A stretch of DNA of 64,000 nt from Collinsella sp. GTDB lineage: Bacteria; Actinomycetota; Coriobacteriia; Coriobacteriales; Coriobacteriaceae. How positions within the stretch are numbered: position 1 is the first letter of the stretch; each line of letters starts with the position of its first letter. Positions 53,423-62,193 of this stretch are shown piece after piece. The notes under the pieces are model-generated. The model did no database searches and had not been told where the DNA came from. It was given only the letters and a program-made list of their open reading frames with translations. Position numbers and translations under genes: made by a program. Where the stretch lies: the NCBI GenBank assembly GCA_018380195.1, contig JAGZUC010000001.1, forward strand, positions 1-64,000. The letters are read 5' to 3'.

Positions 53423-55432
53423 ATGGCTAAGTTTGACATCATCGCCGCGACCGGTTGCCCGACCGGCATTGCGCACACCTTCATGGCGAAGGAGGCGCTG
53501 GAGAAGGCTGCTGCCGAGCGCGGTCTGACCATTAAGGTCGAGACTCATGGCCAGGTCGGTGTCGAGAACGAGCTCACCAAGAGTGAGATCGCTGGTGCCA
53601 AGGCCGTCGTCGTCGCAGCCGACAAGGATGTCCAGGCTGAGCGTTTCGCCGGCAAGCCCATGGTTTCCGTTGGTGTTTCCAAAGCCCTGTCCGTCGAGGC
53701 CGCCGGTAAGCTGATCGACCGCGCGCTCGCCGCCAAGGGTGACGACTCGGTTGCGGCTGCTGCCGATGTCGAGGATGAGGTCGAGGAGAAGGAGTCCATC
53801 GGCCACATCATCTACAAGCACCTCATGAACGGCGTCAGCCACATGCTGGTCTTCGTCGTCGCTGGTGGTGTCCTGACCGCCGTCTCGTTCCTGTGGGGCA
53901 TCACGTCCTTCGATTCGACGGCGTCTGACTACAACAGCTTTGCCGCTATGCTCAAGATCATCGGCGGCATCGCCATGAACCTCATGGTTCCCGTGCTTTC
54001 CGCCTACATCGCCGAGTCCATCGGCAAGCGCCCGGCGCTCGTCCCCGGTTTTGTTGCTGGTATGATCGCCATCCAGGGCCTGCCCGTTAACGCCGAGACC
54101 GGCATGATCGACGCCGGCGGCGCCGGCGTGGGCTTCGGCTTCCTGGGCGGCATCGTCGGCGGTTTCCTCGCTGGCTATGTCATCTTGCTGCTCGAGAAGG
54201 TCTTCTCCAAGCTGCCCAAGAATCTGGACGGCCTCAAGGCTATCTTCCTGTACCCGCTGTTCTCGACTGCTATCGTCGGCCTGGTCATGCTCGGCATCTC
54301 CGGCCCCATGGCTGCCATCAACACCGCCATGATGGACTTCCTCAAGGGTCTGTCTGCCTCTGGCGCCATTGTTCTGGGCCTTGCCATCGGCTGCATGTGC
54401 GCCGTTGACATGGGCGGCCCGGTCAACAAGGCTGCTTACGTCACCGGTACCGCTATGCTCACCGAGGCCCTGGCCGCCGGTGTCGGCACCGACACCTACA
54501 ACTTCGGCACCAACTTCATGGCTGCCGTCTCCGCAGCTTGCATCGTTCCGCCGCTGATCACCACCTTCGCCGTCGTTGTCGGCAAGAAGTACTTCAGCCA
54601 GGAGGATCACGACGCCGGTATCGTCAACCTCATCCTTGGTTGCACCCACATCACCGAGGGCGCCATTCCGTTCATGACCAAGAACATCTGGCCCGTCATG
54701 CCCATCATGATGCTCGGTTCCTCTATCGCCTCGATCCTGACCATTATGTTCAACGTTCACGATCCGGCGCCTCATGGTGGCTTCCTGGTCCTGCCCGTTG
54801 TCGAGAATGGTCCGCTGTGGGTCCTCGCGATCCTCATCGGCGCTGTGGTCGGTGGCATCCTGTTCGTGGCCTTCAAGAAGTACGACTTCGAGAAGAACCA
54901 GAAGGCAGCTCCCGCCGCCGCTGCTCAGCCGGTCGAGGCCCCCAAGGCCGCTGCCGTCGAGGCCCCCAAGGCCGAGGCTGCCGACTTCGTGAAGGTCGAG
55001 AACGTCTTTGTCGCCGAGGACTTCGCTTCTCGTGACGAGGCTCTGAGCTTTGTCTCCAACCAGGCCGTCAAGGCCGGTGTCGCGAGCGACGCCGATGCCG
55101 TGATGAACGCCTTCCTGGCCCGCGAGGCCGAGGGTACCACGGGCATGATGGAGGGCTTCGCCATTCCGCATGCCAAGTCCGATGCCATTACCGAGGCCGC
55201 CGTTATCGTCGTCAAGGACGACTCCGGCGTCACCGGTTGGGACACCATGGACGGCGCTCCCGTCAACGTGGCTATCGCCCTGCTCATCCCCGGTGCCCAG
55301 GCTGGCACCACGCATCTCAAGATTCTGTCCAAGGTCGCCGAGGCGCTCATGGACGAGGACTTCCGTGCCACCGTCAAGGGTTCCACCAACGCCGCCGAGA
55401 TCGCCAAGACGATCAACGCCCGCCTGGTCTAA
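53423..55432 (+). CDS. PTS fructose-family transporter subunit IIBCA
   Basis: This 669-residue protein joins the three fructose-family PTS modules in the order B-C-A. IIB carries the phospho-cysteine C12 in ATGCPTGIAHT. IIC is a membrane domain of about eight to ten helices (about 130-495). IIA has the phospho-histidine H583 in GFAIPHAK. An Ala/Pro/Lys linker rich in APKAAAVEAPKAEA joins C and A. It imports sugar as the 1-phosphate, fructose being the best guess. AAGGAGGG precedes ATG 53423. Downstream ptsH, ptsI and two 1-phosphofructokinases complete the pathway. Confidence 0.92.
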   Translation: MAKFDIIAATGCPTGIAHTFMAKEALEKAAAERGLTIKVETHGQVGVENELTKSEIAGAKAVVVAADKDVQAERFAGKPMVSVGVSKALSVEAAGKLIDRALAAKGDDSVAAAADVEDEVEEKESIGHIIYKHLMNGVSHMLVFVVAGGVLTAVSFLWGITSFDSTASDYNSFAAMLKIIGGIAMNLMVPVLSAYIAESIGKRPALVPGFVAGMIAIQGLPVNAETGMIDAGGAGVGFGFLGGIVGGFLAGYVILLLEKVFSKLPKNLDGLKAIFLYPLFSTAIVGLVMLGISGPMAAINTAMMDFLKGLSASGAIVLGLAIGCMCAVDMGGPVNKAAYVTGTAMLTEALAAGVGTDTYNFGTNFMAAVSAACIVPPLITTFAVVVGKKYFSQEDHDAGIVNLILGCTHITEGAIPFMTKNIWPVMPIMMLGSSIASILTIMFNVHDPAPHGGFLVLPVVENGPLWVLAILIGAVVGGILFVAFKKYDFEKNQKAAPAAAAQPVEAPKAAAVEAPKAEAADFVKVENVFVAEDFASRDEALSFVSNQAVKAGVASDADAVMNAFLAREAEGTTGMMEGFAIPHAKSDAITEAAVIVVKDDSGVTGWDTMDGAPVNVAIALLIPGAQAGTTHLKILSKVAEALMDEDFRATVKGSTNAAEIAKTINARLV

Positions 55433-55467
55433 TCCCACGGTACGCGAATACCATCGCCCCCTGTATA

Positions 55468-55503
55468 AAAGGCGGAGTCCCTCTCCAGGGCCTTCGCCTT
55501 TTT
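55468..55503 (+). terminator. Terminator after the PTS IIBCA gene
   Basis: AAAAGGCGGAG and the complementary CTTCGCCTTTTT flank an imperfect inner stem, and a T-run follows. Confidence 0.75.
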
Positions 55504-55514
55504 CTATCCCTCCC

Positions 55515-55587
55515 ATAAGTTGCGGTGAAATAGGGACTGTTTAAACGATTCAACCCCAAATTTAGTCCCTATTTCACCGCAACTTAT
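55515..55587. repeat. Perfect 24-bp inverted repeat
   Basis: Positions 55515-55538 (ATAAGTTGCGGTGAAATAGG and on to GGACT) are the exact reverse complement of 55564-55587, with a 25-base spacer. It lies between the PTS terminator and a second, larger inverted repeat. No coding sequence covers it. Confidence 0.85.
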
Positions 55588-55690
55588 AAAAGGTCATAGA
55601 GGGGGCTACCTATCGAGTCTTTGTCGCGAACGGTTCATCTGCCTGAATTCCGTTTGCACGATATTGCTCTGGACCGACCGATTTTCCGCA

Positions 55691-55819
55691 GCTCGCCCGC
55701 CGGGCGGGGCGGTTAAGTTTGTCGCGAGTTCCGCACGCAAAGGAAAGCACTTAATGTGCTTTCCGTCTTGCGCAGGACTGTAGAGCAGCAAACTTAACCG
55801 CCCCGCCCGGCGGGCGAGC
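55691..55819. repeat. Perfect 31-bp inverted repeat with nested hairpin
   Basis: The left arm 55691-55721 (GCTCGCCCGCCGGGCGGGGC, then GGTTAAGTTTG) is the exact reverse complement of 55789-55819. Inside, GGAAAGCAC (55742-55750) and GTGCTTTCC (55756-55764) make a second stem. The unit is about 129 bases, non-coding, and lies about 140 bases before ptsH. It looks like a palindromic repeat element or a large leader structure. Confidence 0.85.
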
Positions 55820-55956
55820 GTGCAGGAACGACATCTGTCCAACAATTCGTCCGAAACATAATGAAAAACCGTTTGATGTGAGTTAATATAAACAACGTCG
55901 TGAATCTGACTCCTGCCACATGCATGACAGGGGTTAAACACAAAAAGGAGTCAATT

Positions 55957-56220
55957 ATGGTTTCTGAGAAGGCTACCCTCGTTAATCCTCAGGGTCTGCA
56001 CATGCGTCCGGCTGGTCTGTTCGCCTCCACCATGGGCAAGTACGCCTGTGACGTGACGGTCGTCACCCCCGAGAAGGAGGTCAACGGCAAGTCCCCGATG
56101 GCCCTTATGGCTGCTGGTATCCCCTGCGGTACCGAGGTCGAGGTCAAGTGCGACGGCGCTGACGAGGCCGAGGCTCTGGCTGCTGCCATTGAGCTCATCA
56201 AGAGCGGTCTTGGCGAGTAG
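55957..56220 (+). CDS. ptsH: Phosphocarrier protein HPr
   Basis: HPr passes phosphate from Enzyme I to the EIIA domains. The 87-residue protein has the phosphorylated His15 in NPQGLHMRPA and Ser46 in NGKSPMALM, the site targeted by HPr kinase in Gram-positive bacteria. AAAAAGGAG before ATG 55957 fixes the start. It lies between the PTS permease and ptsI, separated from both by hairpins, so it can be expressed separately. hprK is not in the window. Confidence 0.95.
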   Translation: MVSEKATLVNPQGLHMRPAGLFASTMGKYACDVTVVTPEKEVNGKSPMALMAAGIPCGTEVEVKCDGADEAEALAAAIELIKSGLGE

Positions 56221-56265
56221 AACTCAAACGGGTCGCATGTTGAACAACTAAGTTCATATTTGGGG

Positions 56266-56301
56266 GCGCAGTGACCTGTTGTAAGGTAGCTGCGCTCTTT
56301 T
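56266..56301 (+). terminator. Terminator or attenuator between ptsH and ptsI
   Basis: GCGCAG (56266-56271) pairs with CTGCGC (56290-56295), extended by ACC/GGT inside, then TCTTTT. It would let HPr be made in excess over Enzyme I. Confidence 0.65.
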
Positions 56302-56353
56302 GTCATGGATATGGCAAAACGCTTTATCACATGACACGGAGAGAGGAATGGGA

Positions 56354-58057
56354 ATGTATCAGGGAGTCAACGCTTCCGAGGGCATCGGTATCGGCACCGT
56401 CATGGTCGCCGTCGATCCCGACTTGACGTTTGAGCCGCACGAGGTTGCCGATTCGGCAGCAGAGAAGGAGCGCTATCAGTCCGCTCTTTCGGTCTTCTGC
56501 GAGAAGACCCAGGCTCAGGCCGACCACATGAAGGAGACGGTGGGCGAGGCCGAGGCCGAGATCATGAGCGGACACATTGTCCTGGCTCAGGACCCGGGCA
56601 TGACCGACGCCATCAACGCCGCCATTGACGGCGGTACCTGCGCCGAGCAGGCGCTCATGGACACCTCGACCATGTTCGAGAACATGTTTCTGTCCATGGA
56701 CGACGAGATGTTTCGTCTGCGCGCGGCCGACATCGCCGACATCCGCACCGGTATTCTGGCCGAGCTGCTGGGCAAGGAGGTCGTCGACCTCTCCGTCCTG
56801 CCCGAGAATACTGTCGTTGTCGTTCACGACCTCACGCCGTCCATGACCGCCACGATCGATAAGGCCCACGTTGCCGGTATCGTCACCGAGACCGGTGGTC
56901 GCACGTCGCACTCCGCGATTATTGCGCGCGCCCTCGAGATCCCGGCTGTCCTTTCGGTTTCCAATAGCTGCACCGCGCTGCGCAACGGTATGACCGTTGT
57001 CGTCGACGGTGGCAAGGGTATCGTTGAGGCCGATCCCGACGAGGAGACGCTCGCCGCATACACCGCCAAGGCCGAGGCCTTCGCTGCCGAGAAGGCAGCC
57101 CTCGAGGCCTTCCGCGGCAAGCCGTCCGTGACTGCCGATGGCATCAAGAAGATCATCGCCTGCAACATCGGTAACCCCGATGACGTGCCCAACGCGCTCG
57201 ATCACGACGCCGAGGCCATCGGTCTGTTCCGCTCCGAGTTCCTGTTCATGGACTCTGCTGAGCTTCCTTCCGAGGAGGAGCAGTTCAACGCCTACCGTAA
57301 GGTCGCCAGCGCGCTCAAGGGTGCTCCGGTCATCATCCGCACGCTCGATGTTGGCGGCGACAAGGAGATTCCGTATCTGCACATGGTCAAGGAAGATAAC
57401 CCCTTCATGGGCTTCCGCGCCGTGCGTTACTGCCTGGCCAATCCCGACCAGTACAAGGTCCAGCTCCGCGCTCTGCTGCGCGCTAGCGCCTTCGGTGACG
57501 TCAAGATCATGATCCCGCTCGTCACCTGCGTCGAGGAGGTCTTGGCTGTCAAGGAGCTCGTCGAGCAGTGCAAGGCCGAGCTGACCGAAGAGGGTCGCAA
57601 GTTCAACGAGAACATCGAGGTCGGCATCATGGTCGAGACGCCCGCCGCTTCGCTGCTCGCAGACCGTCTTGCCGAGGTCGCCGACTTCTTCTCCATCGGC
57701 ACCAACGACCTGATCGGTTACACCATGTGCGCCGACCGTGGTAACGACACCATCTCCAACCTGTACCAGGTTTACTATCCCGCCGTGCTCCGCTCGCTCA
57801 AGAACATCATCGAGAGCGGCGTGAAGGCCGGCATCATGGTCGGTATGTGCGGCGAAGCCGCTGCCGATCCGCTGCTCGAGCCGCTGCTGATCAGCTGGGG
57901 CCTGGAGGAGTTCTCGATGAGCGCTCCTTCTATCCTGCGCGCCCGCAAGACCATCAGCCAGTGGACCAAGGCCGAGTGCGACGAGCTCGCCGAGAAGGCG
58001 CTCGCCTGCAACACCGCAGCCGAGGTCAAGGCACTGCTCGAGTCCGCAGCTCGCTAA
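56354..58057 (+). CDS. ptsI: Phosphoenolpyruvate--protein phosphotransferase (Enzyme I)
   Basis: Enzyme I takes phosphate from PEP and gives it to HPr. The 567-residue protein has the phospho-His H186 in GGRTSHSAIIAR, PEP-site segments FRSEFLFMD and GFRAVRYCL, and the catalytic Cys in GMCGEAAAD. GAGAGAGGA is correctly spaced for ATG 56354 rather than ATG 56348. It serves the fructose PTS here and any others in the cell. Confidence 0.95.
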   Translation: MYQGVNASEGIGIGTVMVAVDPDLTFEPHEVADSAAEKERYQSALSVFCEKTQAQADHMKETVGEAEAEIMSGHIVLAQDPGMTDAINAAIDGGTCAEQALMDTSTMFENMFLSMDDEMFRLRAADIADIRTGILAELLGKEVVDLSVLPENTVVVVHDLTPSMTATIDKAHVAGIVTETGGRTSHSAIIARALEIPAVLSVSNSCTALRNGMTVVVDGGKGIVEADPDEETLAAYTAKAEAFAAEKAALEAFRGKPSVTADGIKKIIACNIGNPDDVPNALDHDAEAIGLFRSEFLFMDSAELPSEEEQFNAYRKVASALKGAPVIIRTLDVGGDKEIPYLHMVKEDNPFMGFRAVRYCLANPDQYKVQLRALLRASAFGDVKIMIPLVTCVEEVLAVKELVEQCKAELTEEGRKFNENIEVGIMVETPAASLLADRLAEVADFFSIGTNDLIGYTMCADRGNDTISNLYQVYYPAVLRSLKNIIESGVKAGIMVGMCGEAAADPLLEPLLISWGLEEFSMSAPSILRARKTISQWTKAECDELAEKALACNTAAEVKALLESAAR

Positions 58058-58075
58058 TTTGGTATCAGAGGTAAC

Positions 58076-58105
58076 CGCGTGGTTGGAATGGGCCGGCCAC
58101 GCGGC
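58076..58105 (+). other. Hairpin between ptsI and the first fruK
   Basis: CCGCGTGG and CCACGCGG form an 8-bp stem with a 14-base loop. No T-run follows, so it may be a processing or attenuation structure. Confidence 0.4.
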
Positions 58106-58131
58106 CCTCACATATACAGGGGGTACTGTAA

Positions 58132-59064
58132 ATGTTCTACACGCTAACCGCTAACCCGGCTGTCGACATGACGGTTTCGAGCTCTCCGCTCGAGCCCGAT
58201 GAGAACGTCCGCACCGGCTCGGCCAGCTACACGGCTAACGGCAAGGGCCTTGACGTGTCCTTCGCCTTTAAGAAGATGGGCGTTGACACCGTCGCACTCG
58301 GCTTCTTTGCTGGCTTCACGGGCAAGTTCATCGTTGAGGAGGTCATGAACCTGGGTTGCCTCTGCCGCCCGGTCTGGACCGACGGTATCACGCGCATTAA
58401 CACCTACGTCAACGATGGCCAGCACGAGTACGGCATCCTGAACCCGGGTGCTCCGATCACGCCGCAGCACCAGGAGGAGCTCTACAATATCCTGGACACC
58501 GCGGGCGATCTTGAGTGCCTGATCGTCTCCGGCTCCGTGCCTCCCAAAGCTACGCCCGACTTCCTGGCTCAGGTCATGGAGCACGCTCAGGCTCGTGGCG
58601 CCGACGTCGTCCTGGACCTGTCCTCCGACAAGCTCAAGGAGCTCGCTCACAAGAAGCCGCTTCTCATCAAGCCGAACCATCACGAGATGAAGGCCATCTT
58701 CGGCGTGCCGGTCGACACCGACGACGAGGTTCGCGTTGCCATGAAGATGGCTCACGACGCTGGCGTTCAGAACGTGCTGCTCACCCGTGGTAGCCGCGGC
58801 GACGCTTACTTCTCCAACGGCGAGGACATCTGGTACGCCAAGCGTGAGTTCAACATCAAGCTGGTTTCTTCCGTCTGCGCCGGCGATTGCACCCTCGCTG
58901 CGTTCCTGCACAAGTGGTACAGGGATCGCGACAACGTCGAGGAGGCCATGAAGCTCGCTATGGCCACCGGCGCTAACGTTGCCGAGTCCGTCGGCATTGG
59001 CGACTTTGGTCACGTCGACGAGTACAGCAAGCGCGTTGCTGTCCGCAAGCTCGATCGTCAGTAA
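58132..59064 (+). CDS. fruK: 1-phosphofructokinase-type PfkB kinase, copy 1
   Basis: This 310-residue PfkB-family sugar kinase starts MFYTLTANPAVDMTV, like fructose-1-phosphate kinases. The family Gly motif reads GKGLDVS (normally GKGINVS). The C-terminal anion-hole/catalytic motif reads SSVCAGDCTLAAF, keeping the catalytic Asp but with Cys in place of the usual Ser after it. The product would be fructose-1,6-bisphosphate. It follows ptsI and precedes a close paralogue. Confidence 0.87.
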   Translation: MFYTLTANPAVDMTVSSSPLEPDENVRTGSASYTANGKGLDVSFAFKKMGVDTVALGFFAGFTGKFIVEEVMNLGCLCRPVWTDGITRINTYVNDGQHEYGILNPGAPITPQHQEELYNILDTAGDLECLIVSGSVPPKATPDFLAQVMEHAQARGADVVLDLSSDKLKELAHKKPLLIKPNHHEMKAIFGVPVDTDDEVRVAMKMAHDAGVQNVLLTRGSRGDAYFSNGEDIWYAKREFNIKLVSSVCAGDCTLAAFLHKWYRDRDNVEEAMKLAMATGANVAESVGIGDFGHVDEYSKRVAVRKLDRQ

Positions 59065-59092
59065 TCGAAACGCGACATATTCGTGCACATGC

Positions 59093-59123
59093 GGCGCCTC
59101 GGTTTCGGCCGGGGCGCCTTTTT
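59093..59123 (+). terminator. Terminator between the two fruK-like genes
   Basis: GGCGCCTCGG (59093-59102) pairs with CCGGGGCGCC (59109-59118), one wobble, then TTTTTG. The second kinase therefore probably has its own promoter. Confidence 0.75.
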
Positions 59124-59248
59124 GTTCCGCCAGGGGGGGTGTCCTGCCGTACTTCATCGCTTCCACACCGTTCACCGAGTTGTCCTAGCCTTTTGTCGAT
59201 GCGTGTAATATACTTTCATTAACACGTTGCCTCGTGAAAGGAACATTC

Positions 59249-60181
59249 ATGATTTACACGCTCACTGCAAATCCCGCCATTGACTACAACATCGCCTGCG
59301 ACGGTCTTGACGCCAACACCGTCACGCGTACCCGCAACGCCGTCTACACGCCCAACGGCAAGGGCCTCAACGTCTCTTTTACGCTTGACCACTACGGTGT
59401 CGACACCACGATCCTGGGTTTCTTCGCCGGCTTCTCGGGTGAGTTCATCGTTAAGGGCGCCGAGGCCCTGGGCGTGCCCGTCAAGCCTGTGTGGACCGAC
59501 GGCATCACGCGCGTCAACGTGTTCCTTAATGCCGGCCCCGACACTGAGTACAACATGGTCAACGCTGGTGCCGCCATCAACGAGGCCAATGAGCAGGAGA
59601 TGTTTGAGCTCATCGATTCGCTCGATGACATGACCTGCCTGGTTATCAGCGGCTCGCTGCCTCCCAACACTTCCGAGGGCTTCCTGGCCGAGGTCCTGCG
59701 CCGCGTCAAGGCCAAGGGGGCCGAGTTCGTCCTCGACATCTCGAGCCATCAGCTGGCAGACCTTATTGCCATGGAGCCGCTGCTGATCAAGCCCAATGAC
59801 GACGAGCTGCTCGACATCTTTGGCATTAAGGTGAGCGGTGGCGACGACGAGTCCGTCAAGGGCGCGATGGCCGAGCTGCACGCCAAGGGCGCCAAGAATG
59901 TACTGCTGACCCTTGGTGGCGATGGCGCGTATTTCTCCAACGGCGAGCACATCTGGTTTGCCAACCGCACCTTTGAGGCCAAGCTGCTGTCGACCGTCTG
60001 CGCCGGCGATTCCTCGCTCGCTGCCTTCCTGTCCGTGTGGCACGACGCTCCCGAGCGCGTCGAGGACGCCCTGCGCCTTTCGATGGCCACTGGCGCCAAC
60101 GTGGTCGAGTGCCCCGGTCTGGGGGATTTTGCCAAGGTGGACGAATATAAGAAGCACATCGAGGTTCGCCAGGTCTGCTAG
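59249..60181 (+). CDS. 1-phosphofructokinase-type PfkB kinase, copy 2
   Basis: This 310-residue PfkB-family kinase is paralogous to the one at 58132 and shares its length and the start MIYTLTANPAIDYN. The motifs are GKGLNVS and STVCAGDSSLAAF, closer to the classical 1-phosphofructokinase pattern than copy 1. GAAAGGA before ATG 59249 sets the start. It could be the main fructose-1-phosphate kinase, or one of the pair may use tagatose-6-phosphate or another sugar phosphate. Confidence 0.86.
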   Translation: MIYTLTANPAIDYNIACDGLDANTVTRTRNAVYTPNGKGLNVSFTLDHYGVDTTILGFFAGFSGEFIVKGAEALGVPVKPVWTDGITRVNVFLNAGPDTEYNMVNAGAAINEANEQEMFELIDSLDDMTCLVISGSLPPNTSEGFLAEVLRRVKAKGAEFVLDISSHQLADLIAMEPLLIKPNDDELLDIFGIKVSGGDDESVKGAMAELHAKGAKNVLLTLGGDGAYFSNGEHIWFANRTFEAKLLSTVCAGDSSLAAFLSVWHDAPERVEDALRLSMATGANVVECPGLGDFAKVDEYKKHIEVRQVC

Positions 60182-60216
60182 TTCCGGCACCTTGTCTGAA
60201 TAGTTTGATTATTTCG

Positions 60217-60250
60217 CATCCGTCTTAGACTAGGACGGATGTGTTTTTGT
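60217..60250 (+). terminator. Terminator after the second PfkB kinase
   Basis: CATCCGTC (60217-60224) pairs with GACGGATG (60234-60241), followed by TGTTTTTGTTT. Confidence 0.85.
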
Positions 60251-60345
60251 TTATCGGACTTGCGTGTGCAGTGGAGGCTGTTTCTTGCTAGACTTCTTGC
60301 AGACGCAATCGATAGCCAATTTGATAGTCGCAGGAGGCCATAGGC

Positions 60346-61740
60346 ATGTGCAATGTTTCGCTCAACGGTACTCAACCGTCCGATGCGTCCCTGCGCGTCC
60401 TGCGCGCGCTTGAAGCGGCTGGTCTTGAGGCTTGGTACGTGGGCGGTTGGGTGCGCGACGCCCTTATGGGGTACCCCAGCCACGATGTTGATATGTGCTG
60501 TAGCGGCCTGTGGCAGGAGTCCAAAGCGGCGCTCGAGGCCGCCGGCATCGCGGTTGTGGAATCGGGCATTAAATTTGGCGGAATCACGGCTATTTCCGAT
60601 GGCGAGCGTATCGAGGTCACCACGTACCGTCTGGATGGCTTTTACACCGATGGTCGTCATCCCCAGAGTGTGGAGCGTGCCGCCTCGCTCGAGGACGATC
60701 TGGCGCGCCGCGACTTTACCGTCAATGCCATGGCCTGGCATCCCGAGCGCGGGCTTGTCGACCGCTACGACGGCCAGGGTGACTTGGAGCGCAAGCTGAT
60801 TCGCGCTGTCGGCGATCCCAAGCGTCGCTTTAACGAGGACGCCCTGCGCATGCTGCGTGCGGTGCGCTTTGCCTGCCGTCTGGACTTTATGATTGAGCCC
60901 GAGACCAAGCGTGCGCTTGCCGAGTGCGCGCCGCTGCTCGATGCCGTGGCGCGTGAGCGTGTGGGTATTGAGCTCGAGGGCATTCTTTCGACCGGTCATG
61001 GGGGAGACGCGATGCTCCGCTATCCTGAGCTCATCTGCGCCGCCGTGCCCGAGTTGGCAGCGGGTCGCGGGTTTGATCAGCGCAGTGTCTATCATGCGTT
61101 TAACGTCTACGTGCATATCGCCCGTGTGCTGACGGTGGCGGGGGAGCTCGCGCTGTGTGACGGCGTCGCGCCCTCGTCGAGCCTTATGTGGGCGGCGTTT
61201 TTGCACGATGTGTCCAAGCCCGAGTGCTTCACGGTCGACCATGCCGGTAGCGGACACTTCTACGGTCATCCCGAGCTCGGCGCCAAGAAGGCGCGCGTCA
61301 TTATGGATCGCCTGGCGCTCTCGCACGACTTGGTGCGCGACGTGTGCCTGCTCATCAAATACCATGACAAGCCGCTGCGCCCCGAGCGCTCCTGTCTGCT
61401 CAATATGATGCGCGCGCTTTCGGGTGAGGGCGTCGACACGGCCCGCCTGATTGACGAGCTCATGGACCTTAAGCGTGCCGACACACTTGGCAAGGCCCCG
61501 TCGTGCTTCTATTACGTTGAGACGATTGAGGAGATGCGCGCGATGGCGCACGAGCTGCTGAGGGCGGGGGAGCCCTATACGCTCAAGATGCTCGCCATCA
61601 ACGGCGGCGACCTGATCCGTGCTGGAGTCAAGCCCGGGCCGGAACTGGGGCAGCTTCTCAACTCCGCCCTCGACGCCGTGATCGAAGACAACATTCCCAA
61701 CGATCGCGAAGCTCTTTTGGTCCATCTTAACTTGAATTAG
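60346..61740 (+). CDS. CCA-adding tRNA nucleotidyltransferase
   Basis: This 464-residue class II nucleotidyltransferase adds or repairs the CCA end of tRNAs. Its head domain has YVGGWVRDALMG and the DxD metal motif in HDVDM near residue 48, then RRDFTVNAMAW. A neck region (RFNEDALRMLRAVRFACRL) leads to a C-terminal HD domain (AAFLHDVSKP, LIKYHDKPLRPE). The four tRNA genes in the window already encode CCA, so its role here would be repair. Confidence 0.92.
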   Translation: MCNVSLNGTQPSDASLRVLRALEAAGLEAWYVGGWVRDALMGYPSHDVDMCCSGLWQESKAALEAAGIAVVESGIKFGGITAISDGERIEVTTYRLDGFYTDGRHPQSVERAASLEDDLARRDFTVNAMAWHPERGLVDRYDGQGDLERKLIRAVGDPKRRFNEDALRMLRAVRFACRLDFMIEPETKRALAECAPLLDAVARERVGIELEGILSTGHGGDAMLRYPELICAAVPELAAGRGFDQRSVYHAFNVYVHIARVLTVAGELALCDGVAPSSSLMWAAFLHDVSKPECFTVDHAGSGHFYGHPELGAKKARVIMDRLALSHDLVRDVCLLIKYHDKPLRPERSCLLNMMRALSGEGVDTARLIDELMDLKRADTLGKAPSCFYYVETIEEMRAMAHELLRAGEPYTLKMLAINGGDLIRAGVKPGPELGQLLNSALDAVIEDNIPNDREALLVHLNLN

Positions 61741-61804
61741 CTACCTAGTTTACCTGCGTGTTCCATAACCTGCCGACAATTTTTTGGCAATTTGGAATTT
61801 CTTC

Positions 61805-61833
61805 TTGCGCTGACGTTTTTTGTCCCGTAATAT
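61805..61833 (+). promoter_or_regulatory. Promoter of the tRNA-Glu genes
   Basis: TTGCGC (61805-61810) and TAATAT (61828-61833) are spaced by 17 bases, about 35 bases before the first tRNA-Glu. Confidence 0.65.
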
Positions 61834-61867
61834 ATTTCCTCGCAGCACGGCAGTGCAGATGTCATGT

Positions 61868-61944
61868 GGCCCGTTCGTCTAGCGGTTTAGGACGCCGCCC
61901 TCTCAAGGCGGAGATCACCAGTTCGAATCTGGTACGGGCTACCA
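61868..61944 (+). tRNA. tRNA-Glu (CTC), copy 1
   Basis: Acceptor GGCCCGT pairs with ACGGGCT, anticodon stem CCGCC/GGCGG encloses loop CTCTCAA with anticodon CTC (codon GAG), the T-loop is TTCGAATC and CCA is encoded. The second copy begins 22 bases later. Confidence 0.95.
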
Positions 61945-61966
61945 CTTCTTTTCTGCTGAGGCTTAT

Positions 61967-62043
61967 GGCCCGTTCGTCTAGCGGTTTAGGACGCCGCCCT
62001 CTCAAGGCGGAGATCACCAGTTCGAATCTGGTACGGGCTACCA
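61967..62043 (+). tRNA. tRNA-Glu (CTC), copy 2
   Basis: Identical 77-nt sequence to the copy at 61868, anticodon CTC, CCA encoded. It shares the upstream promoter and ends at a terminator. Confidence 0.95.
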
Positions 62044-62053
62044 CGCATCTGAT

Positions 62054-62086
62054 ACCCGGACTTCCTATGGAAGGCCGGGTTTTTTA
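62054..62086 (+). terminator. Terminator after the tRNA-Glu pair
   Basis: ACCCGG and CCGGGT arms, extended by TTCC/GGAA, are followed by TTTTTTATTTT. Confidence 0.88.
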
Positions 62087-62193
62087 TTTTCAAACAACCG
62101 TCTGCAATTCCCGTTTGAACCAGAGCTTTGCGTTCTGCCTATGGCCCTTACGGGTACAATATCCAAGATATTTTGACTGTTAGAAGGAGTCTC

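Noticed and set aside
60178..61725. 515-codon - strand open frame opposite the CCA-adding enzyme
   Set aside because: Shadow frame; the + strand protein has all nucleotidyltransferase and HD motifs.
61758..62183. ORF across the two tRNA-Glu genes
   Set aside because: It encodes a direct repeat made only by the duplicated tRNA sequence, so it is not a protein gene.
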